DNA of 42,023 bases. Origin: Kiritimatiellia bacterium. Its GTDB lineage: Bacteria > Verrucomicrobiota > Kiritimatiellia > RFP12 > UBA1067. The translations under genes and the position numbers were made by a program. The stretch is taken from assembly GCA_017450695.1 (NCBI GenBank), contig JAFSTA010000030.1:1-42023 (forward strand), given 5' to 3'. Below, one piece after another: positions 23,045 to 32,000 of this stretch; within the stretch, counting starts at the first letter, position 1, and every line of letters begins with the position of its first letter. The notes below the pieces were generated by a model. It saw only the letters and a list, made by a program, of their open reading frames with translations. It was not told the origin of the DNA and ran no database searches.

Positions 23045-23166
23045 CACCCAACCACCTAACCACCCAACTACCTAACTACCCAACCACCCAACTACCTAAC
23101 TACCCAACCACCCAACTACCTAACTACCCAACCACCCAACTACCTAACTACCCAACCACCTAACCT
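23043..23166. repeat. Long octamer tract with four perfect 24-bp copies
   Basis: The whole tract has an 8-base period of the form ACCYAACY. Inside it, 23061-23156 is four perfect copies of a 24-base unit made of the words CACCCAAC, TACCTAAC, TACCCAAC. Perfect identity of four long copies points to recent expansion. It fills the space between the aldolase gene and rmlA and ends at the rmlA stop. The complementary strand is G-rich (GGGTAGTT / GGTAGTTG) with runs of three G spaced by five bases. Confidence 0.95.
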
Positions 23167-24040
23167 AGCAGATACGATCTTGGATGGAAGCAAGGTATTG
23201 TCCGTAGGTGGACTTCTTGAGTCCTTTGGCGAGTTCCGCAAGCTGTTCCGCGTCGATGAACCCCTGCCGCCAGGCAATCTCCTCCGGGCAGGAAATCTTC
23301 AGTCCTTGACGGTCTTGGATCGTTTTCACGAAAAGTGTCGCGTCCGCCAGCGAGTCGTGCGTTCCCGTATCGAGCCAGGCGTACCCACGTCCCATGAGCT
23401 TGACCTTCAGTGCCTTCTTTTCCAGATAGAAACGGTTGACGTCGGTGATTTCGTATTCGCCGCGCGCGGAAGGTTTCAGGTTCTTCGCCACTTCCACCAC
23501 GTCATTGTCGTAGAAGTAAAGTCCCACGACCGCGTAGTTCGAGGCGGGTTTCTTCGGCTTCTCCTCGATGGAGTTGACATGCCCGTTTTCATCAAAGCCG
23601 ACTACGCCGTAACGCTCCGGATCATTCACGTAGTACCCGAAGACGGTCGCGCCTCTGGCAAGGTTCGCTTCCTGCAACATACGTGAAAGACCAACACCGT
23701 AGAAAATGTTATCGCCTAGAATCAGGCAGGTGGGATCCTTGCCGATGAATTCTTCGCCGATGACAAACGCCTGCGCCAGCCCGTTCGGCTTTTCCTGCAC
23801 TTTGTAGGAAAGGCGGATTCCAAGGCGTGATCCGTCACCGAGCAACTGGTGGAATGTGGGTGTAGCTTCCGGCGTCGAAATGATTAGGATGTCGCGTATG
23901 CCCGCCAGCATGAGCGTGGAGAGCGGGTAATAGATCATCGGTTTGTCATAGACGGGGAGCAACTGCTTGCAGATCGTCTGCGTAATCGGATACAGGCGTG
24001 TTCCAGAGCCGCCCGCCAGAATGATACCTTTTCGTGCCAT
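23165..24040 (-). CDS. rmlA: Glucose-1-phosphate thymidylyltransferase
   Basis: Makes dTDP-glucose from glucose 1-phosphate and dTTP, the first step of dTDP-rhamnose and other deoxysugar pathways. The 291 residues are full length. The nucleotide-binding signature is [16 protein letters not shown] (5-20), followed by [31 protein letters not shown], and the catalytic-region [22 protein letters not shown] and [12 protein letters not shown] complete the short RmlA type. The start has AGGAG six bases ahead. It is nine bases downstream of hemB, so the two are co-transcribed. Companion genes rmlB and rmlC are not in the window. Confidence 0.94.
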   Translation of the reverse strand: MARKGIILAGGSGTRLYPITQTICKQLLPVYDKPMIYYPLSTLMLAGIRDILIISTPEATPTFHQLLGDGSRLGIRLSYKVQEKPNGLAQAFVIGEEFIGKDPTCLILGDNIFYGVGLSRMLQEANLARGATVFGYYVNDPERYGVVGFDENGHVNSIEEKPKKPASNYAVVGLYFYDNDVVEVAKNLKPSARGEYEITDVNRFYLEKKALKVKLMGRGYAWLDTGTHDSLADATLFVKTIQDRQGLKISCPEEIAWRQGFIDAEQLAELAKGLKKSTYGQYLASIQDRIC

Positions 24041-24049
24041 GATTTTCTC

Positions 24050-25024
24050 CTATCTGAAAAATTCGTTGTACCGGGGGGCCCAGTACGAGATGATGAGGTC
24101 CGCCCCCGCGCGGGTCAGCGCCATAATGGACTCCTGTACCATGCCGCGCAGGTCACCCCAGCCACGTTCCGCCGTTGCAATCAGCATGGCATACTCCCCG
24201 CTGACGTTATAGACCGCCACAGGCAGATCGCTCGCCTCGCGCACCTTTTGCAGGATGTCGAGGTAAAAGAGCCCAGGCTTCACCATCAGGATATCTGCCC
24301 CCTCTTCCTCGTCAAACGCCGATTCACGAAGGGCGAGTCGGTAGTTCGCGTACGAGGTCTGGTATCCCTTGCGGTCACCTTGCCCCGGCTGCGAGTTCTC
24401 GGCATCGCGGAACGGGCCGTAGAGGTTCGAGGCGAACTTGCTGGAATATGCCATCACCAGCGTGCCGGTAAGATTATGCGAGTCCAGCATGTCGCGGATG
24501 GAGAGGATCTGTCCGTCCATCATCGCGCTGGGAGCCACCACATCCGCGCCAGCCTGTGCGTGCGAGAGCGCGACCTTCGCCAGCATCTCGCATGCCGCGT
24601 CGTTATCCACGTTTCCCCGCTTGTCGAGCGGACCGCAGTGTCCGTGCGAAGTGTAGGCGCAGAGGCAGACGTCTGTCATCACGACCAGTTGCGGGTAGGC
24701 CTTTTTGATCAACGGGATCGCCTGCTGGACGACTCCCTGCGGGTCAAACGCGCCGCTGCCCTGGTTGTCCTTCTCGCCGTCACACTGACCGAAGAGCAGG
24801 ATGCTGCCGATTCCCTGCGCGACAACGGGTTCCAGTTCGCGAATCAGGACATCCGCGCTCATTCGAGATTGACCGGGCATGGATGCGATCGGTTCTTTCC
24901 GGTTCGAGCCTCCGACGAGGAACACCGGCCAGATGAATTTGGACGGGGGCGGAAACTCCAAATCGAACATCTTCCGCAGTTCGGGTGTTCTGCGCAACCT
25001 GCGCAAACGCACTTCGGGGAACAT
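24050..25024 (-). CDS. hemB: Delta-aminolevulinic acid dehydratase (porphobilinogen synthase)
   Basis: Condenses two 5-aminolevulinate molecules to porphobilinogen in tetrapyrrole synthesis. The 324 residues are full length. DVCLCAYTSHGHCGPL carries the three cysteines of the zinc-dependent type. MAYSSKFASNLYGPFRDA holds the first Schiff-base lysine, and LMVKPGLFYLDIL the second. VYNVSGEYAMLIATAERGW is the usual C-terminal block. GGAAG precedes the ATG, and a promoter is seen at 25085-25113. It is transcribed with rmlA. Confidence 0.95.
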   Translation of the reverse strand: MFPEVRLRRLRRTPELRKMFDLEFPPPSKFIWPVFLVGGSNRKEPIASMPGQSRMSADVLIRELEPVVAQGIGSILLFGQCDGEKDNQGSGAFDPQGVVQQAIPLIKKAYPQLVVMTDVCLCAYTSHGHCGPLDKRGNVDNDAACEMLAKVALSHAQAGADVVAPSAMMDGQILSIRDMLDSHNLTGTLVMAYSSKFASNLYGPFRDAENSQPGQGDRKGYQTSYANYRLALRESAFDEEEGADILMVKPGLFYLDILQKVREASDLPVAVYNVSGEYAMLIATAERGWGDLRGMVQESIMALTRAGADLIISYWAPRYNEFFR

Positions 25025-25084
25025 GGTTACTTCCTTTCTTTATGGCTCTCACGGCCGTTTATTGAACTCTACCGAACGGAATGG

Positions 25085-25113
25085 ATTATACCACCCGATA
25101 CCCCGCCTAGCAA
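25085..25113 (-). promoter_or_regulatory. hemB promoter with extended -10
   Basis: On the minus strand TTGCTA (25108-25113), a 17-base spacer and a perfect TATAAT (25085-25090) preceded by TGG. It is one of the best promoter matches in the window. The leader is about 55 bases. Confidence 0.65.
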
Positions 25114-25283
25114 GTACCCAATTCATCCCGTGCATGTTGCGTCTCCACCGTTCCTTTGCCGTGCGCAGAGGGCACTACGCGCGAGTTCTGAATTCCGAGC
25201 GGGAGGGCTGCGCTTCGTCGCGTCCGGGTTTTGAAATTACCTCGAACGATTTTCGATTCGCCTGTTAGTCCGATGCGCATCGT

Positions 25284-25352
25284 CTAGGATGACTAGAATT
25301 TCTAGAACCCCTAGAAGCTCCAGCCTACCCGTTACCAACCACCTAACCACTC
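25284..25352. repeat. CTAG nonamer tract plus octamers
   Basis: CTAGGATGA, CTAGAATTT, CTAGAACCC and CTAGAAGCT repeat with an exact 9-base period (25284, 25293, 25302, 25311). Two AACCAC-type octamers follow at 25337-25352. CTAG is usually rare in bacterial DNA, so four in 31 bases stand out. The sister element is at 19774-19854. Confidence 0.85.
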
Positions 25353-25420
25353 AGCCTTGAACTAACGGCAAGCGCGAAGTGTTCCTCTGCGAGGGGAAAG
25401 CTCGCAGGACGCGAAGGGGA

Positions 25421-26845
25421 CTATGCGCTTGCTTTCGTCCTTTTTGTCCGTTTCGTCGCTTTTGTCGCTTTCGTCTCTTTCGTCACGTTTGTCTCTGTGA
25501 CGGTCGAGGTGAGAGTACCGTCGGCGAGACGGGTGGAGAGTGTATCGCCGGGTTGAACGTCGTGGGTGGAGCGCACGACTTTCCCGTCGGCGCGTTGCGT
25601 AACGCTGTAGCCCCGGTCGAGAATGGAGAGCGGATTCAGAAGCCTCACTTTGTTTTCGAGGTTCGCCACCCGCTCTCGCAGACGCTCGATCTTGTGGGCT
25701 GGTGCTTGCACCAGCCGGTCTTGGAGACGGGCTAGTTTCGTGCGTTCGCTGTTTACCCACTGGCTGCGGAGAACGGAGAGGCGAGCGCTCAGATCGGTTA
25801 GTCGGCGGTGCAGGATGTGCGTGTACTGTTCCATCGCCTGACGCATCCGCATCTCCAGTGAGTCGATCTGTTGCGAACGCGATTCCGTGATCCGTTCCGG
25901 ATGGCGGAAGAAGACGGATGCGCGGATCGTGTTCAGCTGGGCGGAGAGCGTCGAGATCCGTTGCTCCACGATCGTATGGAGCGAGCGTGCCAGTTTCTCG
26001 ACCCTGAACTCCAACTCCTGCTTGCGGGGAACGGCGAGTTCCGCGGCTTCGGATGGTGTCGCCGCGCGTTTCGTCGCCGCGTAATCACAGAGTGTCGTGT
26101 CGGTCTGGTGCCCCACGGAGGAGATAATCGGAATATGCGATCCGGCGACGGCCCGCACCAGGACTTCTTCGTTGAACGGCCAGAGTTCTTCCATGCTGCC
26201 GCCGCCGCGCGCGACAATCAACAGATCCGCCTCCCACTCGGAACCTTGTCCGCAGTGTTCGTTGAAGTAGCGGATCGCTTTCGCGACGGATTCCGCCGCG
26301 CCTTCACCCTGAACGCGGGCGGGTGCGAGCCGAATCTGTACATTGGAATAACGGCGCAGGGTGACTTTGATGATATCGTGGATGACCGCGCCGGTAGGGG
26401 AGGTGATCACGCCGATCCGGTGGGGCAGTGTCGGCAACGGAGGTTTCTTCTCGCGGTCGAACAACCCCTCCGCATCCAGCTTTCGTTTCAGTTCCTCGAA
26501 CCGAACCATCAGTTCGCCGATGCCGCAGCCGCGGATCTGGCGTACCGAGATGTTGTATTTCCCGCCGGGGGCATAGACGGAAATCTCGCCGTAAACCTGT
26601 ACACGTTTCCCGTTTTCTAACGTAGTTCCCGTCGCAAGGGCGCCCGCCCTGCGGGACCCGGCGAACAAGACCGCGTTCAGCAGCGCCTTTTCGTCTTTGA
26701 GCGCGAAATAGGTATGTCCCGCCGATGTCGTGGTGGCGCCCGAAATTTCGCCTTCCACCCAGACGGATCCGATTCCCCGGAGCTTTTGCCCGATTTGTTC
26801 AGTGATTTCGGATACGCTTAAGATCTGTGTCCCGTTTGCTTCCAT
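25421..26845 (-). CDS. xseA: Exodeoxyribonuclease VII large subunit
   Basis: Catalytic subunit of exonuclease VII, which degrades single-stranded DNA from both ends. The 474 residues are close to family length. An OB-fold (LSVSEITEQIGQKLRGIGSV, then VWVEGEISGATTTSAGHTYF) is followed by the catalytic domain: IGVITSPTGAVIHDI, DLLIVARGGGSMEELWPFNE, and SSVGHQTDTTLCDYAAT. A long coiled-coil region comes next. The last 25 residues are a TKx tripeptide repeat encoded by seven 9-base units. No xseB small-subunit gene is seen nearby. The ATG lies 28 bases inside the end of the PIG-L gene, and the upstream ribosome-binding signal is weak, so coupling is likely. Confidence 0.93.
   Translation of the reverse strand: MEANGTQILSVSEITEQIGQKLRGIGSVWVEGEISGATTTSAGHTYFALKDEKALLNAVLFAGSRRAGALATGTTLENGKRVQVYGEISVYAPGGKYNISVRQIRGCGIGELMVRFEELKRKLDAEGLFDREKKPPLPTLPHRIGVITSPTGAVIHDIIKVTLRRYSNVQIRLAPARVQGEGAAESVAKAIRYFNEHCGQGSEWEADLLIVARGGGSMEELWPFNEEVLVRAVAGSHIPIISSVGHQTDTTLCDYAATKRAATPSEAAELAVPRKQELEFRVEKLARSLHTIVEQRISTLSAQLNTIRASVFFRHPERITESRSQQIDSLEMRMRQAMEQYTHILHRRLTDLSARLSVLRSQWVNSERTKLARLQDRLVQAPAHKIERLRERVANLENKVRLLNPLSILDRGYSVTQRADGKVVRSTHDVQPGDTLSTRLADGTLTSTVTETNVTKETKATKATKRTKRTKASA
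25433..25495 (-). repeat. 9-bp repeat inside the xseA 3' end
   Basis: Seven nonamers on the plus strand (TTTCGTCCT, TTTTGTCCG, TTTCGTCGC, TTTTGTCGC, TTTCGTCTC, TTTCGTCAC, GTTTGTCTC) code on the minus strand for a K/T/A/R tripeptide tail. The tract is in frame and extends the protein beyond the conserved part. Confidence 0.85.
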
Positions 26846-27702
26846 GTCTCTCGACGATAGACGGGGAAGGGGAACAGGAACTCCATATCCTCTTCCGTCG
26901 GCTGGTTCCCGTATTCGCTCAACTCGAAGGCATCCACATGCCCGATTGCCGCCGCCGCCTCGCCGAAGCGTTCCTGGAGGCAGCTGAAGAAGCGGTTCCG
27001 GTCATACTGCTTGCGGGTGTCGATCCAATACTGGCGGATGAACGCTTTCCGTTCCTCCGGATGCGCCGCGTCGGGCACTTCGCGAATTCCCTTGTCATGC
27101 GGCAACCACTCGAAAAATTGGGATTCGTGGCAGCAGAGCGCGGTGAGCAGGAGATCCAGCTGCTCGTCGATCGGAACCAGTACGTCAGGGCGCAATTCAC
27201 GCGGATAACGGAAGGAGTCGCGGACAAAGTAGATGACAGGCGTGATTCCGCGAATCGGCGCGTTCTGACACCAGTGCGGCACGTTCACGATGTAGGAGGC
27301 GTCTTGAATGAGTTGCGCGGTGGCGCGGTGGTCGGGATGGTAGTCGCAGAGGCGAGGGCAGAATACCAGGTGGGGCGCGAACGCGCGGATCAGGGTCGTG
27401 ACCTGTCGGCGTGTGGCGAGGTCGGCGGTCAGTTCGCAATCCTCATGCGAGAGAATCGTGTACTTCTCGACCCCGAAGATGGCGGCGGCGGCCTCGGCTT
27501 CGTCCAGCCGACGTTTCGCCAGTGCAACGGGGAGGATGGACTGGTGTCCCTTGTTCCCGTTCGTCAGCGAGACGAACTGGACGCGCGCCCCCGCCTGTAC
27601 AAAGCGCAGGGCAGTTCCTCCCATGCTGACGTCGCAGTCGTCCGGATGCGCCCCGAAAACCATGACGCGCAGCGTTTCGCCCGGTTGTATCAATTTGCTC
27701 AT
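26818..27702 (-). CDS. PIG-L/LmbE-family deacetylase
   Basis: Zinc-dependent hydrolase family acting on N-acetyl sugars such as GlcNAc conjugates. The hallmark AHPDD is in VFGAHPDDCDVSMGGTALRF. The third zinc ligand is expected in CPRLCDYHPDHRATAQLI. LSHEDCEL is another conserved turn. I chose ATG 27702 because GGAGG lies upstream at good spacing and the frame further up overlaps the previous gene. The product has 294 residues. The gene overlaps the stop of the FmdB-like gene and, at its other end, the start of xseA. The three form a tight operon. The substrate is not shown by the sequence. Confidence 0.85.
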   Translation of the reverse strand: MSKLIQPGETLRVMVFGAHPDDCDVSMGGTALRFVQAGARVQFVSLTNGNKGHQSILPVALAKRRLDEAEAAAAIFGVEKYTILSHEDCELTADLATRRQVTTLIRAFAPHLVFCPRLCDYHPDHRATAQLIQDASYIVNVPHWCQNAPIRGITPVIYFVRDSFRYPRELRPDVLVPIDEQLDLLLTALCCHESQFFEWLPHDKGIREVPDAAHPEERKAFIRQYWIDTRKQYDRNRFFSCLQERFGEAAAAIGHVDAFELSEYGNQPTEEDMEFLFPFPVYRRETWKQTGHRS

Positions 27703-28235
27703 TTTTCTCCCTCCGGCATATCGTGCCAATCAGGATCGTGGCGTGGCGGGTGCATCCTCTTCCAAAAATCGGAAAACGAAATCGCGCCGCTTTCCTCGTC
27801 GCTTCCGTCGAACGGGTTGTGGGTTTCGTCAAAGACCTCCTGAAACTCCTGGTCGATCTTCTCCGGATCCTCCCCGGACTCGATTCGCGCGAAGGCCTCC
27901 TCGACATCCTTGTTGAACTTCAGCCCGCTCGTCCTTGCCAGCTCACGCATCATGCGGACCGCATCGGCAGGTTCGGCGTCGTCCCCCTCCATCTCCATCA
28001 TCCGGTTGCTCATCTGCGCGATCAACTCCTCCGTCTTCGCGTTGGCGAGTTCATCGTTGTCGTATGAGCCAGGTTCGGCGACCTTTCCCGCGATGCAGGA
28101 GTTGACAAGGGAAACCTCGCGTTTGAGAGGTTTCCCGCAGACAGGGCAGGGGGGAACCGTTGTCGTATCCACCCGGTGCGACCGGAAGGTGAAGATCGTA
28201 TGGCAGGGACCGCAATAGAATTCGTACAGGGGCAT
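27699..28235 (-). CDS. FmdB-type zinc-ribbon protein with acidic tail
   Basis: A protein of 178 residues. MPLYEFYCGPCHTIFTFRSH and PPCPVCGKPLKREVS are the two C-x-x-C knuckles of the FmdB/CxxC_CXXC_SSSS zinc ribbon. The remaining 130 residues are acidic and helical (EEAFARIESGEDPEKIDQEF, then DPDWHDMPEGEK) and are longer than in short FmdB regulators. The ATG is certain from the conserved MPLYEF start. The DNA before it is octamer repeat (AACCACCC units), with no ribosome-binding site. The role is unknown; a regulatory or metal-handling function is a guess from the ribbon. Confidence 0.8.
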   Translation of the reverse strand: MPLYEFYCGPCHTIFTFRSHRVDTTTVPPCPVCGKPLKREVSLVNSCIAGKVAEPGSYDNDELANAKTEELIAQMSNRMMEMEGDDAEPADAVRMMRELARTSGLKFNKDVEEAFARIESGEDPEKIDQEFQEVFDETHNPFDGSDEESGAISFSDFWKRMHPPRHDPDWHDMPEGEK

Positions 28236-28238
28236 AAT

Positions 28239-28313
28239 TGGGTTGGGTGGTTGGGTGGTTGGGTGGTTGGGGAGCACTCGATTGCACTCGATCGCCTTCG
28301 ATCGCTATCGATT
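28239..28313. repeat. Octamer tract joined to a 10-bp tract
   Basis: GGGTGGTT repeats perfectly three times at 28245-28268 and abuts the FmdB-like start codon region. It is followed by four decamers, GCACTCGATT, GCACTCGATC, GCCTTCGATC and GCTATCGATT (28274-28313). The decamers are the reverse of the family at 17865-17914. The two unrelated repeat classes touch each other. Confidence 0.9.
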
Positions 28314-28329
28314 ACCCCCTACAGCCTCC

Positions 28330-29058
28330 TTACTTCTTTCCCTTTAACAAGGACTTGACGGCGTCACCGATCGCTTCCTTGCTGACTCCGCGCTTGGAAG
28401 CCACTTCGTTGGCGGTTTCGAGCACCTTCGTCACGACCAGCTGTATGACCTCTTCCGTTGTCGCGCCTCCGTTTTCCTTTCCGAGATCTTTCAGTTCGAC
28501 CTGCGGCATGGGGAGCTTCACCGCCGCGCCGCCGATTGGATCGAAAGCGACTTTTCCGTCATGCAGGATGAACTGATCGACGATGATTTTCTTTTCCGGC
28601 GAGGAGGATGAGTTCTTTTCCTTCTTCTCCTCCGTGCTTTTCGGTTTCTCCGAAGGTTCGGACTTCGGCAGATTGTCAAGCATCGCCGAAATGTTGGAGG
28701 TGAGGCCTTTCATCTCCACGCGGACGAGCGGAGCCGCGACGTCGATTTTCTTGATGTGGATCACGTCTCCTATGAGCGAGGCGGGATCGACTTGGATGGC
28801 GACGTCGGAGACGGAGAAGGAATCGTTGTCGGTGTACCCCTTGTCAACGGGATTCTTCACATGCAGTTCCGTAATCCCGAAATTGCCCGTGTACGGATTC
28901 ACCGTGACCTTGCCCAATTTCACATCCACGCCGAGCATGGTGGGCGCGGCGGTTTGCACGACGCCCGTCACAAGCGGGGAGATCCAGAGTGGCAAGGCGA
29001 GAATCGCCACGATGAGCAGAACCACAATGACAAGCAGGATTTTCAACAGTTTTTTCAT
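28330..29058 (-). CDS. AsmA-like membrane-anchored protein, single-module paralogue
   Basis: A 242-residue protein with an N-terminal membrane anchor (residues 5-29) and the rest expected in the periplasm. One module (about 45-125) has the signature LGKVTVNPYTGNFGITELHV, NPVDKGYTDNDSFSVSDVAI and VRVEMKGLTSNISAML. A lysine/glutamate linker follows (130-155), then a cap: IIVDQFILHDGKVAFDPIGG and LPMPQVELKDLGKENGGAT. It is the minimal form of the 1066-residue protein upstream, from which it is separated by 23 bases. The AsmA/TamB-like superfamily is linked to lipid transport between membranes, and that role here is inference. Confidence 0.75.
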   Translation of the reverse strand: MKKLLKILLVIVVLLIVAILALPLWISPLVTGVVQTAAPTMLGVDVKLGKVTVNPYTGNFGITELHVKNPVDKGYTDNDSFSVSDVAIQVDPASLIGDVIHIKKIDVAAPLVRVEMKGLTSNISAMLDNLPKSEPSEKPKSTEEKKEKNSSSSPEKKIIVDQFILHDGKVAFDPIGGAAVKLPMPQVELKDLGKENGGATTEEVIQLVVTKVLETANEVASKRGVSKEAIGDAVKSLLKGKK

Positions 29059-29081
29059 GATGCGTTTGTTCCTTTCGGTTG

Positions 29082-32000
29082 TTAAAAGAGTTTCTTGATT
29101 GCGTTGAGTGCGCCGTTGCCCTCGTTCTCCTTGGGCTGTCCATCCGCTTCCTTCTGCGGCTGCGCGGGTTTCTCTACGGGCTTCTCTTCTTTCTTGTCTT
29201 CCTTCTTCTCGTCCTTGCCGCCGAAGAGTCCGCCGATTCCCTTGCCGATGTTGCCGACAGCCTTGACCGCACCGCCGCCGATGTCGCCAACCGCCTTGAC
29301 CGCGCCACCGCCAACATCTCCGACAGCCTTTACGGCGGTGCCGCCTGCATTGCCGATTGCGTTGACGGTCTCGCCGCCGATTACGGATCCGAGTGCATTC
29401 GTGCCCATGCTGAGCACGCCGCCAACCATGTCAACCGCCAACCCGGTGACGCCGGAAATCGCGCCGGTGATGACCTTCAAGAGCGTTTCTCCGACCAGCT
29501 GGGCGGTTTCGAGGAAGGTCAAACCGCCTTTGTCTTTCCCGAGGTCTTTTAGTTCAATGGTCGGCAGGGGAATCGGAATCGTCTTTCCCGCCAACGAGAA
29601 CTGAATCGTTCCGTCGTGGATTAGGAGCCGGTCTATGATGACCTTCTTTCCACCGTCTTCCGTCGTCCCCGCGTTCTCCTCGTCCGTTTTCTTCGTGGCT
29701 GTCTCATCGGCGTTTGCGGCGGCGTTCACGGCGTTGGTCGCAGTTCCCGAGGCTTCCTTCACCTCGTTCGTCTCGCCGCCTCCGGGGAAACACTGGGAGA
29801 TGGAGAGGATGTTCGCCAACATATTCTCCACGCGGATCACAGGCTTCGCGATGTCGATCGACCGGATGTGGATGATGTTGTTGGTCGCCGTCAGGGATTC
29901 GGGTTCAAGATCGACCTGGATACTCTCGACCGCAACCGCGTCGTTCGTCGTGTACCCCATTCCCTGCGGGTTGGTCACGCGGACAGCCGCGACCGTGACA
30001 AGCCCCGTCTGCGTGTCCATCGACGCGGAAACGCCGGCAATCGTCACGCCCAGCCGTTGCACGTCGTTTGACATCACATCGACGACGGTGTTGGTCAGGC
30101 AGAAGTTGTCCAACAGAATGGCGGGGGCAGGGGACGTCGGCTTTGCGTCGGCAGTCTCCTTCGGCTGTTCCGGTTCTGCCGTCTTCGCTTCGGCGGTTTC
30201 ACCCTCTTCCAAAGCCGGGGACATACAGGCGACATTCAGCTTGTCGCCCTGCACCTCCAGCCGGATGCGCGGATTGACGATCTCGACATTCTTGACGTGG
30301 ATCGGTGCGTTCGTATCGGTAATAAACGCGGGATTGATCTCGACCGCAAATTTCTTGAGCGAGAACGCGTCGTTCTTCGTAAAGCCGTCAGGGTTGGCAA
30401 CCGCAATGTTGTCGATCTGGAGTACCCCCTGCTTTTCATTCAGCTTGGCGGAGATGTCCGCGACGGTGGCAACCGTATGCTGGGTGGTGTTGGATGCGAT
30501 GACGAACTTCGTGTTGTGCAGGCCGAAGCGGTCGATGATCGGTAGCTTCATCGGTTGCGCGTCTGCGTTGTCCTCTTCCGACTTGGGTTCTTCCTTCTTC
30601 GTCTCCTCATCCTGCTTCTCCTTCTCGCCGGTGGCGGGCGCCATCGCGAGGAAGTTGAGCTGCGAGCCGAGCGTTTCGAGACGGACGGACGGGCTGTCGA
30701 TGTCGATGTTCTTGACGTGGATCGGCGCGTTGGTATCGGTGATGAACGCGGGGTCGATCTCGACCGCGAATTTCTTGAGCGAAAAAGCGTCATTCTTCGT
30801 GAAGCCGTCGGGATTGGCGACCGCGATGTTGTCGATCTGGAGTACACCCTGCTTTTCATTGAGCTTGGCGGAGATGTCCGCGACGGTGGCAACCGTCTGC
30901 TGAGTGGTGTTGGATGCGATGACGAACTTGGCATCCTTGAGGGAGAAGAGATCGAGGAGCGGCAACTTCATCGGCTGGGCGTCTGCGACGTTCCCTTCCG
31001 ACTTGGGTTCTTCCTTCTTTGCCTCCTCGTCTTTCTTCTCGCCGCCGATAGTTGGCGCCATTGCGAGGAAGTTGAGTTGTGAGCCGCGTGTTTCGAGACG
31101 GACGGAAGGTGCGACAATCTCAGCCTTGCGAACATGGATCGGCGCGTTGGTGTCGGTAATGAACGCAGGGTCGATCTCGACCGCAAATTTCTTGAGCGAG
31201 AATGCGTCATTCTTCGTGAAACCGTCGGGATTGGCGACCGCGATGTTGTCGATCTGGAGTACACCCTGTTTTTCATTCAGTTTGGCGGAGATATCCGCGA
31301 CGGTGGCTGCGGTCTGCTGTGTGGCGTTGGATGCGATGACGAACTTGGCGTTTGTGAGGGAGAAGAGATCGACGAGCGGCAACTTCATCGGACCGTCATC
31401 CGCCTTCTCTTTCTCGGAATCCTCTTTTTGCTGCTTTTCCGCCTCTTCCTTTTTGTCGCCGGTTGCTGGGATCATCGCGAGGAAGTTGAGTTGCGAGCCG
31501 AGTGTCTCCACCCGGACGGAAGGATCGACGATTTCGGCTCTGCGGACACGGATCGGCGCGTTGGTGTCGGTGAGGAAGGCGGGATCGATCTCAACGGCGA
31601 GTTTTTTGAGCGAGAACGCGTCGTTCTTCGTGAAGCCGTCGGGATTGGAAACGGTGATGTCGCCGATGGACAATGCGCCCGCCTGTTTGTTCAGTGATGC
31701 CTTGATATCGCCGATGGAGGCGGCAACTTGACGGGTGGAGTTCGAGATGACCGCCAAACGAGCGTTCGACAATAAGAAGTCGTCCAGCTGAATCGTCTTG
31801 GAAGATCCGCCGCCTTCTTTCTCCTCCGCAGGTTTTTCCTCCTGCGGCTTCTCCGTTTTCTTCTCGGCTGGCTTGTTCGGATCGCCTTCTGCCATCGCCA
31901 GGAAGTTCATGAGGGAACCGAATGTTTCCACGCGGACGGCAGGTTCGAGAATGTGGACAGTCTCCACCACGATCGTGTCCTTCGTGAGCGAACCCGGTTG

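Larger units (their letters stand above)
25025..25420. other. Intergenic region hemB / xseA
   Basis: 396 bases without a gene. It contains the hemB promoter (25085-25113), a REP-like GGGAGGG plus GCGCTTCGTCGCGTCC element (25201-25225), four CTAG words at exact 9-base spacing (25284-25314) and two octamers AACCACCT / AACCACTC (25337-25352). I see nothing in 25353-25420. Confidence 0.75.

Noticed and set aside
23061-23156. Regular 24-bp repeats as a CRISPR array
   Set aside because: Copies are contiguous with no unique spacers and themselves consist of octamers. No cas genes are near.
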